Origin: Azolla caroliniana
Taxonomy: Eukaryota > Polypodiophyta
Length of the DNA: 64,000 nt
Direction of reading: 5' to 3'
NCBI GenBank assembly: GCA_043228905.1
Contig: JBHGNT010000007.1
Coordinates: 10,602,001 to 10,666,000, forward strand
In this document: in pieces, positions 1-11,908 of the stretch
Layout of the letters: each line of letters starts with the position of its first letter
Numbering within the stretch: the first letter of the stretch is position 1
The notes under the pieces: model-generated
Seen by the model: only the letters and a program-made list of their open reading frames with translations
Databases searched by the model: none
What the model was told of the DNA's origin: nothing
Made by a program: the position numbers and the translations under genes

Positions 1-1818
1 TCCGTTACCGCGTTGTCTTTTCCGGAGATGTGTCGTACCTCCCGATTAAGCGACATAACATATGCAATCCATCTTAGCATAGCCACATCCGGTATCGTGC
101 AACACCGCATCATCTCGAGTATCGGAAGACAATCCGTTTCGATCACTACTTCGGCTCCGATCAAATATTCTCGATCCGATTTGATTGCCGACACGACTCC
201 CCATAATTCTCTTTTGACTTGTGCATATCCGCGTTGCCTTTCGTTGAGAACCTTTGCTCCGAATCGGATCGGATATCGCGAACCATCCGGATCGGCTTGA
301 TTGATGACCCATCCGATTCCAGTTGGACTTGTGTCAACCATTACTATGATCGGTCGGTCATAGTTTGGCTTCTTTAGTGCTTTTGCCCTCCGTAGTGATT
401 TCTTGAGCTTCTTCACGGCTTTGGTATGCTCCGGTTTCCATTCGAACTTCTTACCTTTCCGCAACAAGTGATAGAGTGGGTTCGCAATATGTGCATAGTG
501 CGGAATCCATATGTGGTAGAATGCACATGCTCCGAGAAACCTTCGGACTTCAGATTGTGACTCACATATTTCTTTCATAGCTTGAATTGCATCGATCTTG
601 GTCGGTGACGGTCTTCGGCCGTAGGGCCCACATAGATGTTTGACTACCAATATTTCTTCTTGCCCGAATGCCGATTTATCCCCGGAAAGTGTTAGGTGCA
701 CATCTTCTAACTTTCTAAGCACTTTCTCGCAATCGCGAATATGGTCGACTACGAATTTTCGGCATCCTCGATCATCCATAGTTTCATCTTTTTCTTCTAC
801 CGCGCATCCTTTCATAAGAATGTCATCTAGGAATGACATCGTTATCTCCGGAATGCAGTCTCGAAGCACCTTGTTCATTGCATTCATCATATGTGCGACC
901 GAGTTCGTCGCGCCTTTTAGGTGTCTGCATGGTAGTGATGTCTCGGTTTTCCACGGCTAGTTGGAATTGGTCATACACCGAGTATAGGCCTCCGATGGAG
1001 TATATCGCTCGACCGGCAAATGCTTCTGCAAATTTGTCCACTATCGGACCGACTCCGGAGTTCCGGATCGTGACTTTGTTCACTGGTTGCAAGTCTTGGA
1101 TAAATCGGAGTGACCCATTCTTCTTCGGAACCGTAAACCATCGATTTGAGTACGGAGCGTTTGATGGCTCTAGAATCCCCATCGCCACCTTCTCCTTGAG
1201 CAAGTCGATGATTTTCGGAATATGCGCCCGCGGCACCAGAATCGGCTTCAGGTTCCATGGCACATGGTCAATCGTGAAGATCACCATTGGCTCCACTATC
1301 TTCGGATCAACGCACCCTATCTCCTTCGATGTGAATGCAAATGATTTCCCATGTTGTTCCAACATCCCTCGGAATCGTTCTTCTTCATTTTGTAAAAGGA
1401 AACCACCTCCACCGATCCGAAGTTTCTTCCGGGTCTCATCCGTGAAGGCATGTCCAATATCCACGGACTTCTGAAGTGTCGGATCTCCCGAGACTTCTTT
1501 CCTCTTTTGTTCGCTATCGGTAGGTAGTGGTCTCGTGGCTGGTTTCACCTTCTTCTCCACGGTCTTGTATTTCGTACTTACCATTGCTTCTTCTTTGCGG
1601 AGCGCATCCGGCCCCATTTCCACAATGATCTCATACATCTCTACCGATTCCACCGGGACTACCCGGTCTCCCTGGCTTGTATCTTTCGTGAGCTCTTCAA
1701 GCCGTTGTAGCGTGCTCCCATAGAACACTTCTTCGACTATTCCCACGATTTCTTCATCTTCTTTTATTATTGATGCCGATCGTAACTTATCCTCCACTTT
1801 TCGGTATTCTTTCTTCAT
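1..1818 (-). pseudogene. Element A1 pol: reverse transcriptase and RNase H (broken, cut by window edge)
   Basis: This is the reverse transcriptase and RNase H part of a Ty3-like retrotransposon, read on the minus strand. The long open part (1818-823) holds FTIDHVPWNLKP, the fingers motif SNRWFTVPKKNGSLRFIQDLQPVNK and YDQFQLAVENRDITTM. About 30 bases are missing near 930, just before the PQG motif, so the frame is lost. The FLDD active-site region (near 825) and the RNase H stretch continue in other frames down to base 1. The integrase and 3' LTR lie outside the window. Sisters at 7550-9418 and 13559-15403 give the same protein on the plus strand. The clade (FLDD rather than YLDD, DHGS protease) differs from the chromoviruses elsewhere in the window. 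Confidence 0.85.
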
Positions 1819-1952
1819 TCCTCCGGTTACGACCGTGTAAGTAGATGCCCCATCCGGACCGATTCATACTTGTTTTGCTCCGAGAGTTTTCTTCCTGTGT
1901 GGGGTATCAGGGCTTCTCGGACTATCACTTCCCCACTCCGCAACAGTCCGCT

Positions 1953-2400
1953 CTAAAAATCCATCCTTGTTTGGGACAAGAGCTCTCTCTTGTTCCTTTC
2001 ATGATTTGCCGGCACAGTTAGGAATTGGATGGATTTCCCTCTGCTTTGGCTCCGAATTCGTGCGAAAGCCGCACCGCTATCGAGCACCTTTGTCTCCATC
2101 CGTGAAGCCGTGATAAAGGGTTGCCCGAGGATCACGGAATGTGAGACCTCGTCTTGTACGAAGAAATTTTGGTCGATCTCGACATCCCCGATCTTCACCG
2201 TCACATCCGGACAAGCCGCAAATAGATATTCCGTTGCTTTAGTGGCCGCCCAGATCTTCCATCCATGATTGGTGTTAATAGGCCACTTCCCCTTCCGGTA
2301 GAACTCTTTGGACATCAAATTGATCTCCGATCCGTGATCAATCAACGCTAGCAGGGGCTCTTTGATGTTGCCGATTCAGACCGGAGTCTCCGTAGTTGCA
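1953..2400 (-). pseudogene. Element A1 aspartic protease
   Basis: This segment encodes the retroviral-type aspartic protease that would mature the Gag-Pol polyprotein. The catalytic motif reads LIDHGSEINLM, with histidine where most Ty3 proteases have serine or threonine (DSG or DTG). The flap-side block SHSVILGQPFITASRMETKVLDSGAA follows. The same DHGS motif occurs in A2 at about 7020, so it is a family trait rather than damage. It lies between gag and reverse transcriptase, as in other Ty3-like elements. The spacer to the reverse transcriptase frame (about 1820-1950) carries stops. Confidence 0.8.
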
Positions 2401-4005
2401 CGCGCCCAATGTGGCTTTCTATAGTTGGAATTCAGAATCTCGTCCTCCATTTGGGTGTCGTTCATCAGAACGGTATTTGCATTCACCATCGGTGTATTTT
2501 CCTCTGTAGTTTGTCTTTTTCTTTTTACGAGATCCACAAGAAGATCATGGAACTCGTTTTTTGCTATTCCGAGTAGTTCCCGAAGTGAAAAATCTACCCG
2601 GCTGTCGAGGATTCTCTCCTCGAACACTTTCTTTATGTCCATTCGTTGCTCGATGTCCGAAGCGAGTTTGAATGTCAGAATCGATTTTCCTTTCCCTCTT
2701 CCGTCGGAGTTCCAACTCTCCGGTGTCTTCGATGGTCCAACCGCATCCTCTGTGCGTCGCCACTTCTCGTCCACATACACCTCATGTAATTGACATAGGG
2801 CGTATACGCTATTCTTATCGACGGGGCACTCACATCCCGTAGCTTCCCGGATGCCTTCCGCGGTGCTTCGGATCTCGTTGGAGTCGGTTTTCTGGGTGTT
2901 TTCTAGCACTTCCGGCCAAAAAGACACCTTTGCTCCCGATGACTCCCCGACACGTATTCCCGTAGTTGTCGCCTAATTGCTCTTCGCCGCTATTTCCTCC
3001 TCTAGGACCTTCTTCATTCAGCCTTTTCGGAAGTTCGGTCGGAACGGCTTCCGAGAGTCCATCGAATGAATCTGATTTCCCTCGTAGTAGATAAGATCCC
3101 GTCGTAGCGCTTCCTTGTGCACGTCGCAATCCCTCTGATCATGTTCGGTGCTATCACACCATATGCACCGACGGTCCATATACTTGGAACTTGTGGGACA
3201 GTCATCCGACTTCTTCACCATCGCGATTTTTAGATTATCCATCTCCTTCAACAACTGCTCCACCGTAGTTGCATCGATTCCCTTCTCAGTCGTAGCTTCC
3301 CGAGCCCGCGGTTGATGGTCTTCCAATCCGGATCTCGGTTTCGGAATTGGTTTTGAAATCCTCTTTTCTTCGTTGGCAAGCCATTGCCTCCTCTTTGTGT
3401 ATCGAGCGACGATATCCCGCACGATTTCCCATGTTTCGGTGAGGCCACTCTCGGTAGTCGTGTCCTCTAGAAGCACTCCAAGATCCTTTCGGTCACGGCA
3501 GTCTACGGCTCATAAGAACATGATAACTTTGTCCGGTGCGAGGATAGCTTGATCTCTCGCAGACAACCTCCCGAACCGAGTTTCGAATGCCGAAAACACA
3601 TTGAGGACCTTCATCCCTTGTCCGGCGTTTCTACCCAATCCTCGAATCCTCTCCGCGTTGCCTTGGAGGAGTCCTCGATAGCAAACGTGGGCTTTAGCGC
3701 CTCTTCAAATGCTTCCCACGTCGGATTTTGTTGTCGTAGCCCGTGGATACTTGCTTGAAGCCTGTCGGTAGCTACCCGGTTGAAGGATGTCACTTGCAGT
3801 CCTTCTGAAATCCCGCATCGTATCATTTTCTCCTTGTAGTCCCGAAGATACGTCCTTCCCGTTGTGATACGTCCTTCCCGTTGAATTGCCTGATCCGTTG
3901 CACGAGCCACTCCACTGTCGCCGCTATCTCCAACGTCGCACGCTGTTCTTGAAGCATCCACTCGAACATCATCATCATGTTGTTAGCCTCCGGTTGATTT
4001 TCCAT
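2376..4005 (-). pseudogene. Element A1 gag
   Basis: Capsid/nucleocapsid gene of A1, in several frames. The start codon at about 4005 (MENQPEANN) matches that of A3. A 20-bp direct duplication near 3845-3880 and other indels break the frame. A zinc knuckle of the CX2CX4HX4C type (CIWCDSTEHDQRDC) is encoded near 3130-3170, and a charged C-terminal segment (DIKKVFEERILDSRVDFSLRELL) near 2580-2640. The protein would coat the element RNA in virus-like particles. Homologous proteins are encoded at 5370-6960 and 11909-13459. No single reading frame spans the gene, so it is a pseudogene. Confidence 0.8.
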
Positions 4006-4043
4006 CTCCTTGCCACCTGTTTTCACATCGGGTTCACCACTTG

Positions 4044-4680
4044 TGTTGTGCCTTTCGGCGCCGGATCGTTTGCGTGAGTCGGGTGGGAACCACTGAGGTT
4101 TTGGACTAGGAGAAAAGAAAATTCTAAGGTAATGAAGAATATGAAATATGTTGTAAGAAAGAAAGATATGAAAAAATTCGTGAATCCCACGAGTATAGTG
4201 TATTAGTGAGTACTTTGATTAAGAGAGAAAAATAGTTAGCAAATTTGTGAATCCCACGATTATATTATATTAATCCACCCTTGTAAAATAAGCAACAACC
4301 CCCCATACATCTTTCTCTCCTCCTTATATAAGGATGGAAGAGGCTAAGCATAGCTTTATGCTTTCTGTAAAGTGTTCATGCACACTAAATGTGCATGAAT
4401 TGCCTTTTTACACTATGCTTTTATTTCCTAAATATAGTGCTCATGCTCGTTAGATGTGCACGAGTCATTTTTTATTGGTGTACATTTTTCTTATAAATAA
4501 AGTATTCACGCATTTTTAAAAAAAATGCATGACTTACCTTTTAATAAAGGTAGACGTAAATAAAGGTCTTATACATATTAAATCTATATTTAGAACACTT
4601 AGGATAAGTTAGTACAATGGTAAGGTTGGGGTTTGTCTATGCACGTAATAAATATTTTTAATATTTTATTTTTATTTATA
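4044..4680 (-). repeat. 5' LTR of element A1, truncated at its outer end
   Basis: Read on the plus strand the LTR starts TGTTGTGCCTTTCGG next to the gag leader and runs outward. It shares the signature GTGAATCCCAC blocks with the LTRs at 4681, 11299 and 22199. The outer end is lost: the sequence passes from the AT-rich block at 4640-4678 straight into the start of the opposite-facing A2 LTR. The tRNA-like module seen in sister LTRs keeps its A box (near 4612) but has lost its B box. Nothing else is coded in 4100-5370. Confidence 0.8.
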
Positions 4681-5330
4681 GTAGTGTGAATCACACACTA
4701 CATGAAATATGTAAAACACTATATCCGATTTAGAGTACGTATAAGAAATAAAAATAAAATATTAAAAATATTTATTACGTGCATAGGGCATGATTCGAAC
4801 CTTGTAGCTCCACGTAGACAAACCCCAACCTTACCATTATACTAGCATACTATAAATTTTAAAGTTATACTAAACTTTATCCCATCTAAATATTCTAGAT
4901 ATGCATGGTATAAAAAGTTATTCATGCATATATACTCGAGTTAAAAGAAATGATAGGATAGAAAGCTAATCATGCACATGCAGTGTGCATGAAAACTAAA
5001 GTTAGGAAAAGCATTATGCTTGCATGTGATAAACTTAGACTCTTCCAACACTATATAAGGAAGAGAGAAAGATGTATAGGGTTGTTGATGTTTTTTAGAA
5101 GGATTGATTAATACAAAACACTTGTGGGATTCATGATTTTACCATCTAATTCTCTCTTACAATCTAATTACCCATTAATACATTATACTCGTGGGATTCA
5201 CGAGTTTCATATCTTCTTCTTACAATCTCATTCTAACTAACATTATCTCATATTCTTCTTTCTCCTAGTCCAAAACCCCAACGGTTCCCACCCGACTCAC
5301 GCAAACGATTCGGTGCCAAAAGGCACGACA
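4681..5330 (+). repeat. 5' LTR of element A2
   Basis: About 650 bp, beginning GTAGTGTGAATCACACAC and ending GGCACGACA just before the gag leader. It contains TATATAAGGAAGAGAG (near 5050), a likely TATA box, and the family GTGGGATTCACGA blocks. An antisense tRNA-like module lies at about 4780-4850, with B box GGTTCGAATC and A box TAGTATAATGGTAAGG read on the minus strand. It stands head to head with the A1 LTR. The matching 3' LTR is absent because A2 is truncated at about 9464. Confidence 0.8.
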
Positions 5331-5369
5331 CAAGTGGTGAACCTGACGTGAAAACGGGTGGCAAGGAGA

Positions 5370-6960
5370 TGGAGACTAACAATATGATGGTGATGTTCGA
5401 GTGGATGCTATAAGAACAACGCTCGATGTCGAAGATTGCAGCGGTAGTTGAGCGGCTTGTGCAACGGAACGGGCAATTCAACATGAAAGATGTGTCGCGA
5501 TATTTGCGGGACTACAAGGCGGAAATGCTACGGTGCAGGATCTCGGAAGGACTGCAAGTGACATCCTTCAACCGGGTGGCGACCGACAGGCTTCAAGGGA
5601 GTATCCACGGGATATGGAAACCAAATCCGATGTGGGAGGCATTTGAAGAGGCGTTAAAGACGACATTCGCCATTGAGGACTCCTCCAAGGTAACGAGCTC
5701 CAAGGTAACGAGGAGAGGATTCAAAGATTGGGTGGAAATGCCGGATAAGGGGATGAAGGTCCTGGATGTGTTTTCGGCATTTGAAAGTCGGTTCGGGAGG
5801 CTGTCCGCGAGAGATCAAGCTATCCTTGCACCAGAAAAAGTGATCATGTTCCTACGAGTCGTGGACGTCCGGGACCGGAAAGATCTTGGAGTGCTTCTGG
5901 AGGACATAACCACCGAGAGTGGCCTCACTGATACATGGGATAACATGCGAGATATCATCTCACGATATACAAAGAGGGGGAAATGTCTTGCTAATGAAGA
6001 AAATAGGGTTTCGGAACCGATTCCGAAACCGAGATCTGGATTGGAAGACCATCAACTGCGGGCTCGGGAGACTACAACCGAGAAGGGAATCGATGCAACC
6101 ACGGTGGAGCAATTGCTGAAGGAGATGGAGAATCTGAAAATCGCGATGGTGAAGAAGACAGAAGACCGTCCCACAAGTTCCAAGTACATGGACCGTCGAT
6201 GCATATGGTGCGATAGCACCGAACATGATCAGAGAGATTGCGACGAGCACACGGAGGCGTTACGACAGGATCTTATCTAGTACGAGGGTAATCGGATTCA
6301 TTCGATGGATTCTTGGAAGCCACTTTGACCAAACTTCCGGAAAGGCGGCATGAAGGAGGTCCTAGAGGAGGAGATCGCGGCGAAAGACAATTATGCGACA
6401 ACCACAGGAATACGTGTGGTGGAGTCATCTGCAGCAAAGGCGTCTTTTTGGCCGGAACTGTTAGAAATTTCGAAGAAAGCCGACCATGATGAAATCCGAA
6501 GCGCCGCGGAATGTATCCGGGAAGCTACGGGATGGGAGTGCCCCGTAGATAAGTATAGCGTACATGCGCTATGTCAATTACATGAAGTGTATGTGGATGA
6601 AAAATGAGGGCGCACGGATGATGTGGCCGGACCATCAATGACACCGGAAAGTTGGAATTCCAGAGGGAAGGGAAAAGAAAAGACAATTCTGGCATTCAAG
6701 CTCGCCTCGAACATCGAACAACAAATGGACTTGAAAAAGGTGTTTGAGGAGAGAATTCTCGATAGCCGGGTAGAATTTTCGCTTTGGGAATTACTCGAAA
6801 TAGCGAAGAAGGAGTTCCACGATCTTCTTGTGGATCTCGTGAAGAGAAAAAGACAAATTACGGAGGAAAATGCTCCAAGGCTGAATGCAAATACCGTTTT
6901 AATGAATGACACCGAAGTGGAGGACGAAATACCAAACTCCCACTACGCAAGGCCACTCTA
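5370..6960 (+). pseudogene. Element A2 gag
   Basis: Gag gene of A2, starting at the ATG that follows the leader GGCAAGGAG. The largest open part, 5426-6280, encodes the capsid region and the zinc knuckle CIWCDSTEHDQRDC (CX2CX4HX4C, near 6208-6250). Early stops sit at about 5411 (TAA) and 6278, and another near 6605. The C-terminal part at 6623-6961 includes the block DLKKVFEERILDSRVEFSLWELLEIAKKEF, shared with A1 and A3. The lesions look like separate point mutations in a once continuous frame. Gag would package the element RNA. Confidence 0.8.
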
Positions 6961-7414
6961 GGCACGTGCAACTACAAAGACTCCGGTCCGAATCGGCAAC
7001 ATCGAAGAGCCCGTGCTAGCATTGATTGATCACGGATCGGAGATCAATTTGATGTCCACGGAGTTCTACCGGAAGGGGAAGTGGCCTATAAACACTAACC
7101 ATGGATGGAAGATCTGGGGAGCCACTGAAGCAACGGAAGATCTATTTGCGGCTTGTCTAGATGTGACGATGAAGATTGGGGATGTCGAGATTGACCAAAA
7201 TTTCTTCGTACAAGACGAGGTTTCACATTCCGTGATCCTCGGGCAACCATTTATCACGGCATCACGAATGGAGACGAAGGTGCTAGATAGCGGTGCAGCT
7301 TTCACACAAATTCGGAGCCAAAGCGGAGGGAAATCCGTCCAATTCCTAACTGTGCCGGCAAATCATGAAAGGAACAAGAGAGAGCTCCTGTCCCAAACAA
7401 GGGTGGATTTTTAG
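6960..7414 (+). pseudogene. Element A2 aspartic protease
   Basis: The protease frame is open from 7013 to 7414, with LALIDHGSEINLM as catalytic motif and SHSVILGQPFITASRMETKVLD as the second conserved block. A stop (TAG) at about 6959 separates it from gag. This is the best-preserved copy of the family's unusual DHGS protease. The corresponding part is deleted from A3. It would act in cis on the Gag-Pol precursor. Confidence 0.82.
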
Positions 7415-7549
7415 AGCGGATTGTTGCGGAGTGGGGAAGTGATAGTCCAAGAAGCCCTGATACCCCACACAGGAAGAAAACTCTCGAACCAAAACAAGTA
7501 CGAATCGGTCCGGATAGGGCATCTACGTACACGGCTGTAACCAGAGGAA

Positions 7550-9418
7550 TGAAGAAAGAATACCGAAACGTAGAGGATAAGTTGCGGTCGGCATAAATAA
7601 TAAAAGAAGACAAAGAAATCGTGGGGGTAGTCGAAGAAGTGTTCTATGGGAACACACTACAACGGCTTGAAGAGCTTGTGGAGGATAAAAACCAAGGAGA
7701 CCGGGTAGTCCCGATGGAATTGGTGGAGATGTACGAGATCATTGCGAAAATGGGGCCGGATGCGCTCCGCAAAGAAGAAGCAATGGTAAGTACGAAATAC
7801 AAGACCGTGGAGAAGAAAGTGAAACCGACTGCGGGACCATTACCCGCCAATAGTGAGCAAAAGAGGAAAGAAGTCTTGGGAGATCCAACACTTCGGAAGT
7901 CCGTGGATATCGGACATGGCTTCACGGATGAGACCCGGAAGAAACTTCGGATCGGTGGAGGTGGTTTACTTTTACAAAATGAAGGAGAATGATTCCATGA
8001 GATGTTGGAACAACATGGAAAAGCATTTGCATTCACATCGAAGGAGATAGGGTGCGTTGATCTGAAGATAGTGGAGCCGATGGGGATCTTCACGATTGAC
8101 CATGTGCCGTGGAACCTGAAGCTGATTCTGGTGCCACGGGCGCATATTCCGAAAATCATCGATTTGCTCAAGGAGAAGGTGATGATGGGGATTCTAGAGC
8201 CATCAAGCGCTCCGTACTCAAATCGATGGTTTACGGTTCCGAAGAAGAATGGGTCACTCTGATTTATCGAAGACTTGCAGCCAGTGAACAAAGTCATGAT
8301 TCAGAACTCTGGAGTTGGTCTGATAGTGGATGAATTTGTAGAAGCATTTGCCGGTCGTGCGACATACTCCATCAGAGACCTATACTCGGGGTATGACCAA
8401 TTCCAACTAGCCGTGGAGAGCCGAGACATCACTACCATGCGGACACCGATAGGATTAGTCCGTATGTGTACGCTACCACAAGGCGCGATGAACTCGGTCA
8501 CACATATGATGAATGCAATGAACTAGGTGCTTCGAGACTGCATTCCGGAGATAACGATGCCATTCCTAGATGACATTCTGATGAAAGGATGCGTGGTAGA
8601 AGAAAAAGATGAAACTATGGATGATCGGGGATGCCGAAAATTCGTAGTCGACCATATTCGCGATTGTGAGAAAGTGCTACAAAAGTTAGAAGATGTGCAC
8701 CTAACACTTTCCAGTGAGAAATCGACATTCGGACAAGAAGAAATATTGGTAGTCAGAAATCTATGTGGGCCCTATGGCCGAAGACCGTCACCGACCAAGA
8801 TCAATGCGATTCAAGCTATGAAAGAAATATGCGAGTCACAATCCGAAGTCCGAAGGTTTCTTGGAATATGTGCATTCTATCACATATGGATTCCGCACCA
8901 TGCACATATTGCGGACCCACTCTATCACTTGTTGCGGAAGGGAAAGAAGTTCGAATGGAAACCGGAGCATACCACAGCCGTGAAGAAGCTCAAGAAATCA
9001 CTACGGAGGGCAAAAGCACTAAAGAAGCCGAACTATGACTGACCGATCATAGTAACAGTTGACACAAGTCCAACCGGAATCGAATGGGTCATCAATCAAG
9101 CCAACTCGGATGGTTCGCGATAGCCGATCCGATTCAGAGCAAAGGTTCTCAACGAAAGGCAACGTGGATATGCACAAGTTAAAAGAGAATCATGGGGAGT
9201 CGTGTCGGCAATCAAATCGGATCGAGATTATTTGATCGGAGGCGAAGTAGTGATCAAAACAGATTGTCTTCCAATACTCGGGATGATGCGGTGTTGCACG
9301 ATACCGGATGTGGCTATGCTAAGGTGGATTGAATATGTTTTAATCCGGAGGTACGACACATCTCCGGAAAAGACAATGTGGTAGCGGATATGCTATCAAG
9401 GGCGTGGTTCGGAGATGA
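7550..9418 (+). pseudogene. Element A2 pol: reverse transcriptase and RNase H with point nonsense mutations
   Basis: The frame is nearly collinear with the intact A3 copy but broken by single stops at about 7597, 7990, 8262, 8526 and 9041, and near 9121. Visible motifs are FTIDHVPWNLKLI, WFTVPKKNGSL, YDQFQLAVESRDITTM, LPQGAMNS and the active site PFLDDILMKG (about 8560-8585). The RNase H region includes KVLNERQRGYAQVKRES and GGEVVIKTD. The element stops at about 9464, where it joins a copia fragment in the opposite orientation; integrase and 3' LTR are missing. Scattered stops rather than large rearrangements suggest ageing by point mutation. Confidence 0.82.
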
Positions 9419-9464
9419 CATAATCGAATCCGATAATGAAGAAGTTTCCGAAGACAAGCACCGG

Positions 9465-11298
9465 TAATGCGTACGTGATACTTCCTACTACCGATGCGTA
9501 GGGTATCTTTCCATTAAGTTCGCTCTCCATTGCAGGAGAGTCTCTGTCCGATAGTTTGATTGACGTTGGAAGCGATATTGGTGCTGGCTTCGCATTCTCC
9601 ATGTTGAAGCGCTTCAGCACCTTGTGGATGTATTCAGACTGGGAGAGACTTGGTCGTCCGATCTCACTTTATGCTCATGCCCAATGTGTGTCGGGCTTGT
9701 CCTAGTTCCTTCATTGCGTGAAGGCTCCACTTCAACTTACCGATTTTTGCTTGATTGCTCCCTACAATCAGCATGTCTTCGACATATAGGATCAGATAGA
9801 TCTTGGACTCGTCGGCCAATTGCCGAACATACATGAATGGGTCGAAGTCTGATCTGCTGTATCGAAGCTGCCGTATGTAGGAGTGAAACTTCTAGTACCA
9901 CATCCTTAGCGCTTGTTTGACGCCATATAGACTTTTCTTAAGTCTGCATACGAGGTGATTGTCCTCCCCCATCTCTGTGAAGCCTGCCGGTTGAGACATG
10001 TATATGTCTTCTTCCAGATCTTCGTGTAGGAATGCCGTCTTTACGTCCATCTGCTCGAGCTCTAGATCTTCTGTCGCCACGACTCCTAGTAGGAGTTGGA
10101 GGGTGGTCATCTTGACTACTGGTGAGAATATCTCGTTGTAGTTGACTCCATATTCTTGTTTGAATCCTTTCGCGACAAGCTGAGCTTTGTACTTGGGTTT
10201 CTCTGAGTCGAATACATACTTGTATCGGAACACCCATTTGCAAGGTAGCGGCTTTCTTCCTGTTGGTAGTTCAACCAGCTCCCATGTCTGATTCTGATGA
10301 ATCGAGTCCATTTCAGATTTCGGTCGAGTGATTGTCAAGTATATCAGGCTTCCGAAAATTTGTCAGAACCATTTCTCATTGCAGGTGGGTCCGGAGTTGG
10401 GACAGAGCTTGTGGTTCCGGTCTAGGCGTGTGGAGACAAGTCGGCATTCCTTCATGCCGAAATTGTATAGCATATTCAACACATAGTGTCGTTGTGAGAG
10501 CAATATGCCATCGGGGGTTCGGATCACCTCGATCCCAAGAAAATAATGAAGCTCCCCCAAGTCCTTCATTTCAAATGCGTCCGACAGTTGGGACTTTACT
10601 TGGCCGATTTCATTGAGCCCGAGTTCAGTGATGACTAAATCATCAACATAAAGTAGGATGAAAACCAGACCGTCTAGACCTTGCCGGATGAACAACGATG
10701 AGTTAGATTTAGAGGTCACAAACCCCATCTTACACAACCGGTGCGTGATCTTCGCATTCCAAGCTCGGGGGGCTTGTTTTAGACTATAAAGCGACTTCTT
10801 AAGCCGGCACACCGCCGACTTGTTTATCTCCGACTGAAAACTAAGAGGTTGTATCATATAGACCTGTTCTTCAAGGTCACCTTGAAGAAACACATTCTTC
10901 ACGTCCATTTGGTGAAGATGCCACCCCCTTGCCGCAGCAACCGCCAGTACCACACGAACCGTCGTCATCTTCGCTACCGGAGTGAAGGTCTCGTCGTAGT
11001 TGATTCCATGGGTCTGTGCGTATCCCTTTGCCACTAACTGGGCCTTGTACTGGTTAACCAAACCATCAACATTGTACTTTACCTTGTACACCCATTTGCA
11101 ACCGATCAGTTTACAGTGTCGGGGAGGGTCAACGAGGTCCCATGTGTCGTTGGCATCTAGTGCCCGCATTTCTTCCTCCATAGCGGCATGCCAATTTGCG
11201 TCCTTTGCCGCTTCTGCGTAGCTCTCCGTTCATGCACTTCTGCCACCTTAGTCATGAACGCATAGTGATGCGCCATGTACTCATTGTACCCATAGCGC
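9465..11298 (-). pseudogene. Copia element X: two reverse transcriptase segments fused in one frame
   Basis: Read on the minus strand, 11298-10332 encodes the linker and reverse transcriptase of a Ty1/copia element: KCKWVYKVKYN-type start, QMDVKNVFLQGDLEEQVYM and the active site LLYVDDLV (near 10640-10665), ending FGSLIYLTITRP. This runs in the same frame into a second, different copia reverse transcriptase beginning KSEMDSIHQNQTWELVELP at 10331, with QMDVKTAFLHEDLEEDIYM and a changed active site LYVEDMLI (near 9785-9800). One TGA near 10362 precedes the join. The second domain has a stop at about 9892 and a frameshift further on. The copia sequence ends at about 9465 against A2. It probably continues, across A3, from 23166-26659. 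Confidence 0.8.
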
Positions 11299-11869
11299 TG
11301 TCATAGTGTAATTCGCACACTATGTGAAATATGTAAAAAAATATATCCGATCGTAGTACGCATAAATAAATAAAAGAAAATATTAAAAATATTGTTACAT
11401 GTATAGGGTAGGATTCGAACCCTGTACCTCCATGTTAACGATTTTAATCTTACCACTATACTAGCATATTATGAGTTGTAATGTTATACTAAACTTTATC
11501 CCATGTAAATATTCTAGATAAGCATGATAGAAAAAGTTATTTATGCATACACACTTGAGTTAAAAGAAAAGATGTGATAGATAACTAATCATGCACATGT
11601 AGTGTGCATGAAAACTAAAGTTACAAAAAGCATGATGCTTGCATGTGATAAACTTAGACTCTTCCATCACTATATAAGGAAGAGAGAAAGATGTATATGG
11701 GGGTTGATTTTTTATAAGGATTGATTAATATAAAATATTTGTGGGATTCACGATTTTGCCATCTATTTCTCTCTTACAATCTAAGTATCAATTAATACAC
11801 TATACTCACGGGGTTCACGATTTTCATATCTTCTTCATCGCAAACGATTTGGCGCCGAAAGGCGCGACA
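11299..11869 (+). repeat. 5' LTR of element A3
   Basis: 571 bp from TGTCATAGTG to GGCGCGACA. Compared with the 3' LTR it lacks about 75 bases near its inner end (after TTCTTCATCG at about 11840). It holds a TATATAAGGAAGAGAG block near 11670 and the GTGGGATTCACGA motif. On the minus strand at about 11400-11470 it carries a tRNA-like module with A box TAGTATAGTGGTAAG and B box GGGTTCGAATCC. The flank on the left is copia X. Confidence 0.85.
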
Positions 11870-11908
11870 CAAGTAGTGAACCCGACGTGAAACCTGGGTG
11901 GCAAGGAG

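Noticed and set aside
11825-11900. TGGCGCCGAAAGG as primer binding site of A3
   Set aside because: The same bases lie inside the 3' LTR and inside element B LTRs, so they belong to the LTR and not to the primer region.
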